This document shows, one piece after another, positions 63,003 to 64,000 of a stretch of DNA of 64,000 nucleotides. A program made the translations under genes and the position numbers. The DNA is from Fodinibacter sp963800505 (GTDB lineage Bacteria > Actinomycetota > Actinomycetes > Actinomycetales > Dermatophilaceae). Under the pieces are notes generated by a model that was given only the letters and a program-made list of their open reading frames with translations, was not told the DNA's origin and did no database searches. Where the stretch lies: contig CAWDBL010000019.1 of assembly GCA_963800505.1 (NCBI GenBank), positions 62,001-126,000 of the forward strand, in the 5' to 3' direction. Every line of letters begins with the position of its first letter. Position 1 is the first letter of the stretch.

Positions 63003-63228
63003 CCAGCGCACCTCCGCCGCCGTGCGCACCGCGGCGACCCCCCGGCATCCGGTGCTGCGGGTCGACCGGGTCGCCTGCACCGGCCACGGGATGTGTGCCA
63101 GCCTGCTGCCCCGACAGGTACGGCTCGACGAGTGGGGGTACCCCGTCGTCGACGACGCCGCGGTGCCGGTCGCCGACGGCGAGGCGGCCATCCGGTTCTG
63201 CCCGGCCCGGGCGTTGTACTGGGGATGA
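62983..63228 (+). CDS. 3Fe-4S-type ferredoxin with CxxHxxC motif
   Basis: An 81-residue ferredoxin. Cys32, Cys38 and Cys73 fit three cluster ligands. Position 35, which is Cys in 4Fe-4S relatives, is His (CTGHGMC), as in some mycobacterial ferredoxins. GTG 62983 lies inside the end of the NuoF-like gene (20-nt overlap). It should carry electrons to or from that protein. Confidence 0.88.
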   Translation: MSRALPDQRTSAAVRTAATPRHPVLRVDRVACTGHGMCASLLPRQVRLDEWGYPVVDDAAVPVADGEAAIRFCPARALYWG

Positions 63229-63339
63229 CCCCGGGCGCGGTGTCCGCGACGTCGGGGGCACTCCGCGGGCTCAGGAGGTTCTCGCGGAGTCGGAACCGGA
63301 TACGGCCCTGACTCGGCGACGTGCTCCTGACGTCGCGAG

Positions 63340-64000
63340 TCAACGGCGCGTCGGGCGGCGCGTCGACGAGCTCGGGTGGGCGATCAGCTCCTTGAGCATG
63401 GCCACCGCCCGCACCGCCGGCGGGTTCGGTGCCCCGAGGTCGTGCACGACCGCTGCGAGGTGCCGCACCGGTGTGGGGGCCGCGATGCCGAGCCGGACGA
63501 CGGTGGCCGGCAGGCTGCGCGCGGCCAGCCCGGGCAGCACCGAGACCCCGATGCCCGCGGCGACGAAGCCGATCGCGGTGTAGTGGTCCTGGGCCTGCAC
63601 GCTGAACCGCGGGCGGAACCCGGCCGCGTTGCACGCCGCCACCACCAGGCGGTGCCCCGGCGAGCGCGGGTAGTCGTTGCTCACCCAGGTCTCGCCGCGC
63701 AGGTCGGCGATGGCGATCGTCCCGGCCTCCGCCAGCGGGTGACCGCGCGGCACGATGGCCACGAACGGGTCCTCGGTGAGCTCGGTGCGCGTGTAGCCGG
63801 CCGGCAGCGAGCCGCCCGGCGGGTCGATGACCAGGTCGATGTCCAGCCGCGGCACCCGCTGCTCGACCTCGTTGAGCACCAGCTCGAGCACCAGGTCGGG
63901 GAACTCGGCGGTGAGGCGCTTGACGAGCGACGGCATCCAGTTGGCGCCGGCGGAGGAGAAGTAGCCGATCGACAGGCGGCCCGAGCGGCCGTCGCGCAGG
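63340..64000 (-). CDS. LysR-family regulator, cut by right edge
   Basis: The C-terminal 220 residues of a LysR-type regulator, comprising the effector-binding domain. It begins LRDGRSGRLSIGYFSSAGANWMP at the window edge and includes LVIDPPGGSLPAGYTRTEL, VAIVPRGHPLAEAG and AAGIGVSVLPGLAAR. The DNA-binding N-terminus lies outside. It is convergent with the ferredoxin gene. The 111-bp gap 63229-63339 contains GC-rich imperfect inverted repeats only. Confidence 0.88.
   Translation of the reverse strand, partial: LRDGRSGRLSIGYFSSAGANWMPSLVKRLTAEFPDLVLELVLNEVEQRVPRLDIDLVIDPPGGSLPAGYTRTELTEDPFVAIVPRGHPLAEAGTIAIADLRGETWVSNDYPRSPGHRLVVAACNAAGFRPRFSVQAQDHYTAIGFVAAGIGVSVLPGLAARSLPATVVRLGIAAPTPVRHLAAVVHDLGAPNPPAVRAVAMLKELIAHPSSSTRRPTRR

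Overview
The window is a GC-rich bacterial chromosome segment. High GC at third codon positions, frequent GTG starts, 4-nt ATGA/GTGA overlaps, many apparently leaderless promoters (TANNNT followed 6-7 nt later by the start codon) and the gene families present (ROK regulators, MMPL transporter, Mycobacterium-type NadE, AbiEi-like proteins, APH/ACAD operon) point to an actinobacterium. An Intrasporangiaceae-like Micrococcales organism is my guess from style, not from any search. I saw no rRNA, tRNA, CRISPR array, insertion sequence or prophage.

Layout. 1-3855: a very large multi-PAS sensor histidine kinase, cut by the left edge. 3.9-5.6 kb: two copies of a repeat element around an AbiEi-like gene, plus a duplicated scrap of the neighbouring acyl-CoA synthetase gene. 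5.6-8.3 kb: acyl-CoA synthetase and a sucrase/ferredoxin-like protein. 8.3-25.2 kb: a pentose/polyol island. It holds xylA and a divergent ROK regulator, a xylose-type ABC transporter (xylFGH) with a second ROK gene, a mannitol-dehydrogenase-family gene, an AraC regulator, and a polyol ABC operon (binding protein, two permeases, SDR, xylulokinase, zinc dehydrogenase). Xylose entering through XylFGH becomes xylulose by XylA; polyols become ketoses by the dehydrogenases; the single xylulokinase in the polyol operon can serve both routes.

25-31 kb: an enoyl-reductase/saccharopine-dehydrogenase-like protein, a flavin monooxygenase-like protein, a PPOX flavoprotein, an acetyltransferase, and glycerate kinase convergent with a 2-hydroxyacid dehydrogenase. 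30-35.8 kb: a TetR-controlled operon (acyl-CoA dehydrogenase, SDR, APH-type kinase, SDR, 2-hydroxyacid dehydrogenase) that resembles the kinase-plus-ACAD route for 4-hydroxyacyl-CoA. 35.8-43.3 kb: a small CxxC membrane protein under a CsoR-like operator and between direct repeats, a molybdopterin oxidoreductase operon, enoyl-CoA hydratase, an MFS exporter, a quinone oxidoreductase and a DUF2231 protein. 43.4-46.7 kb: a YhgE/Pip exporter with a degenerate ABC-ATPase partner and a TetR regulator. 47-57 kb: nadE, acetyltransferases, an isolated phage/contractile-injection tail-tube-like gene, a HAD phosphatase, membrane proteins, a class-V aminotransferase, TetR and an MMPL exporter. 59.9-63.2 kb: an ApbE-centred redox operon (acidic exported protein, ApbE, ferric-reductase-like membrane protein, NuoF-like protein, ferredoxin). 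A LysR gene runs off the right edge.

The strongest non-genic signal is a set of palindromic or tandem repeat elements of several families, mostly placed directly after stop codons. One is carried in frame inside the glycerate kinase gene.
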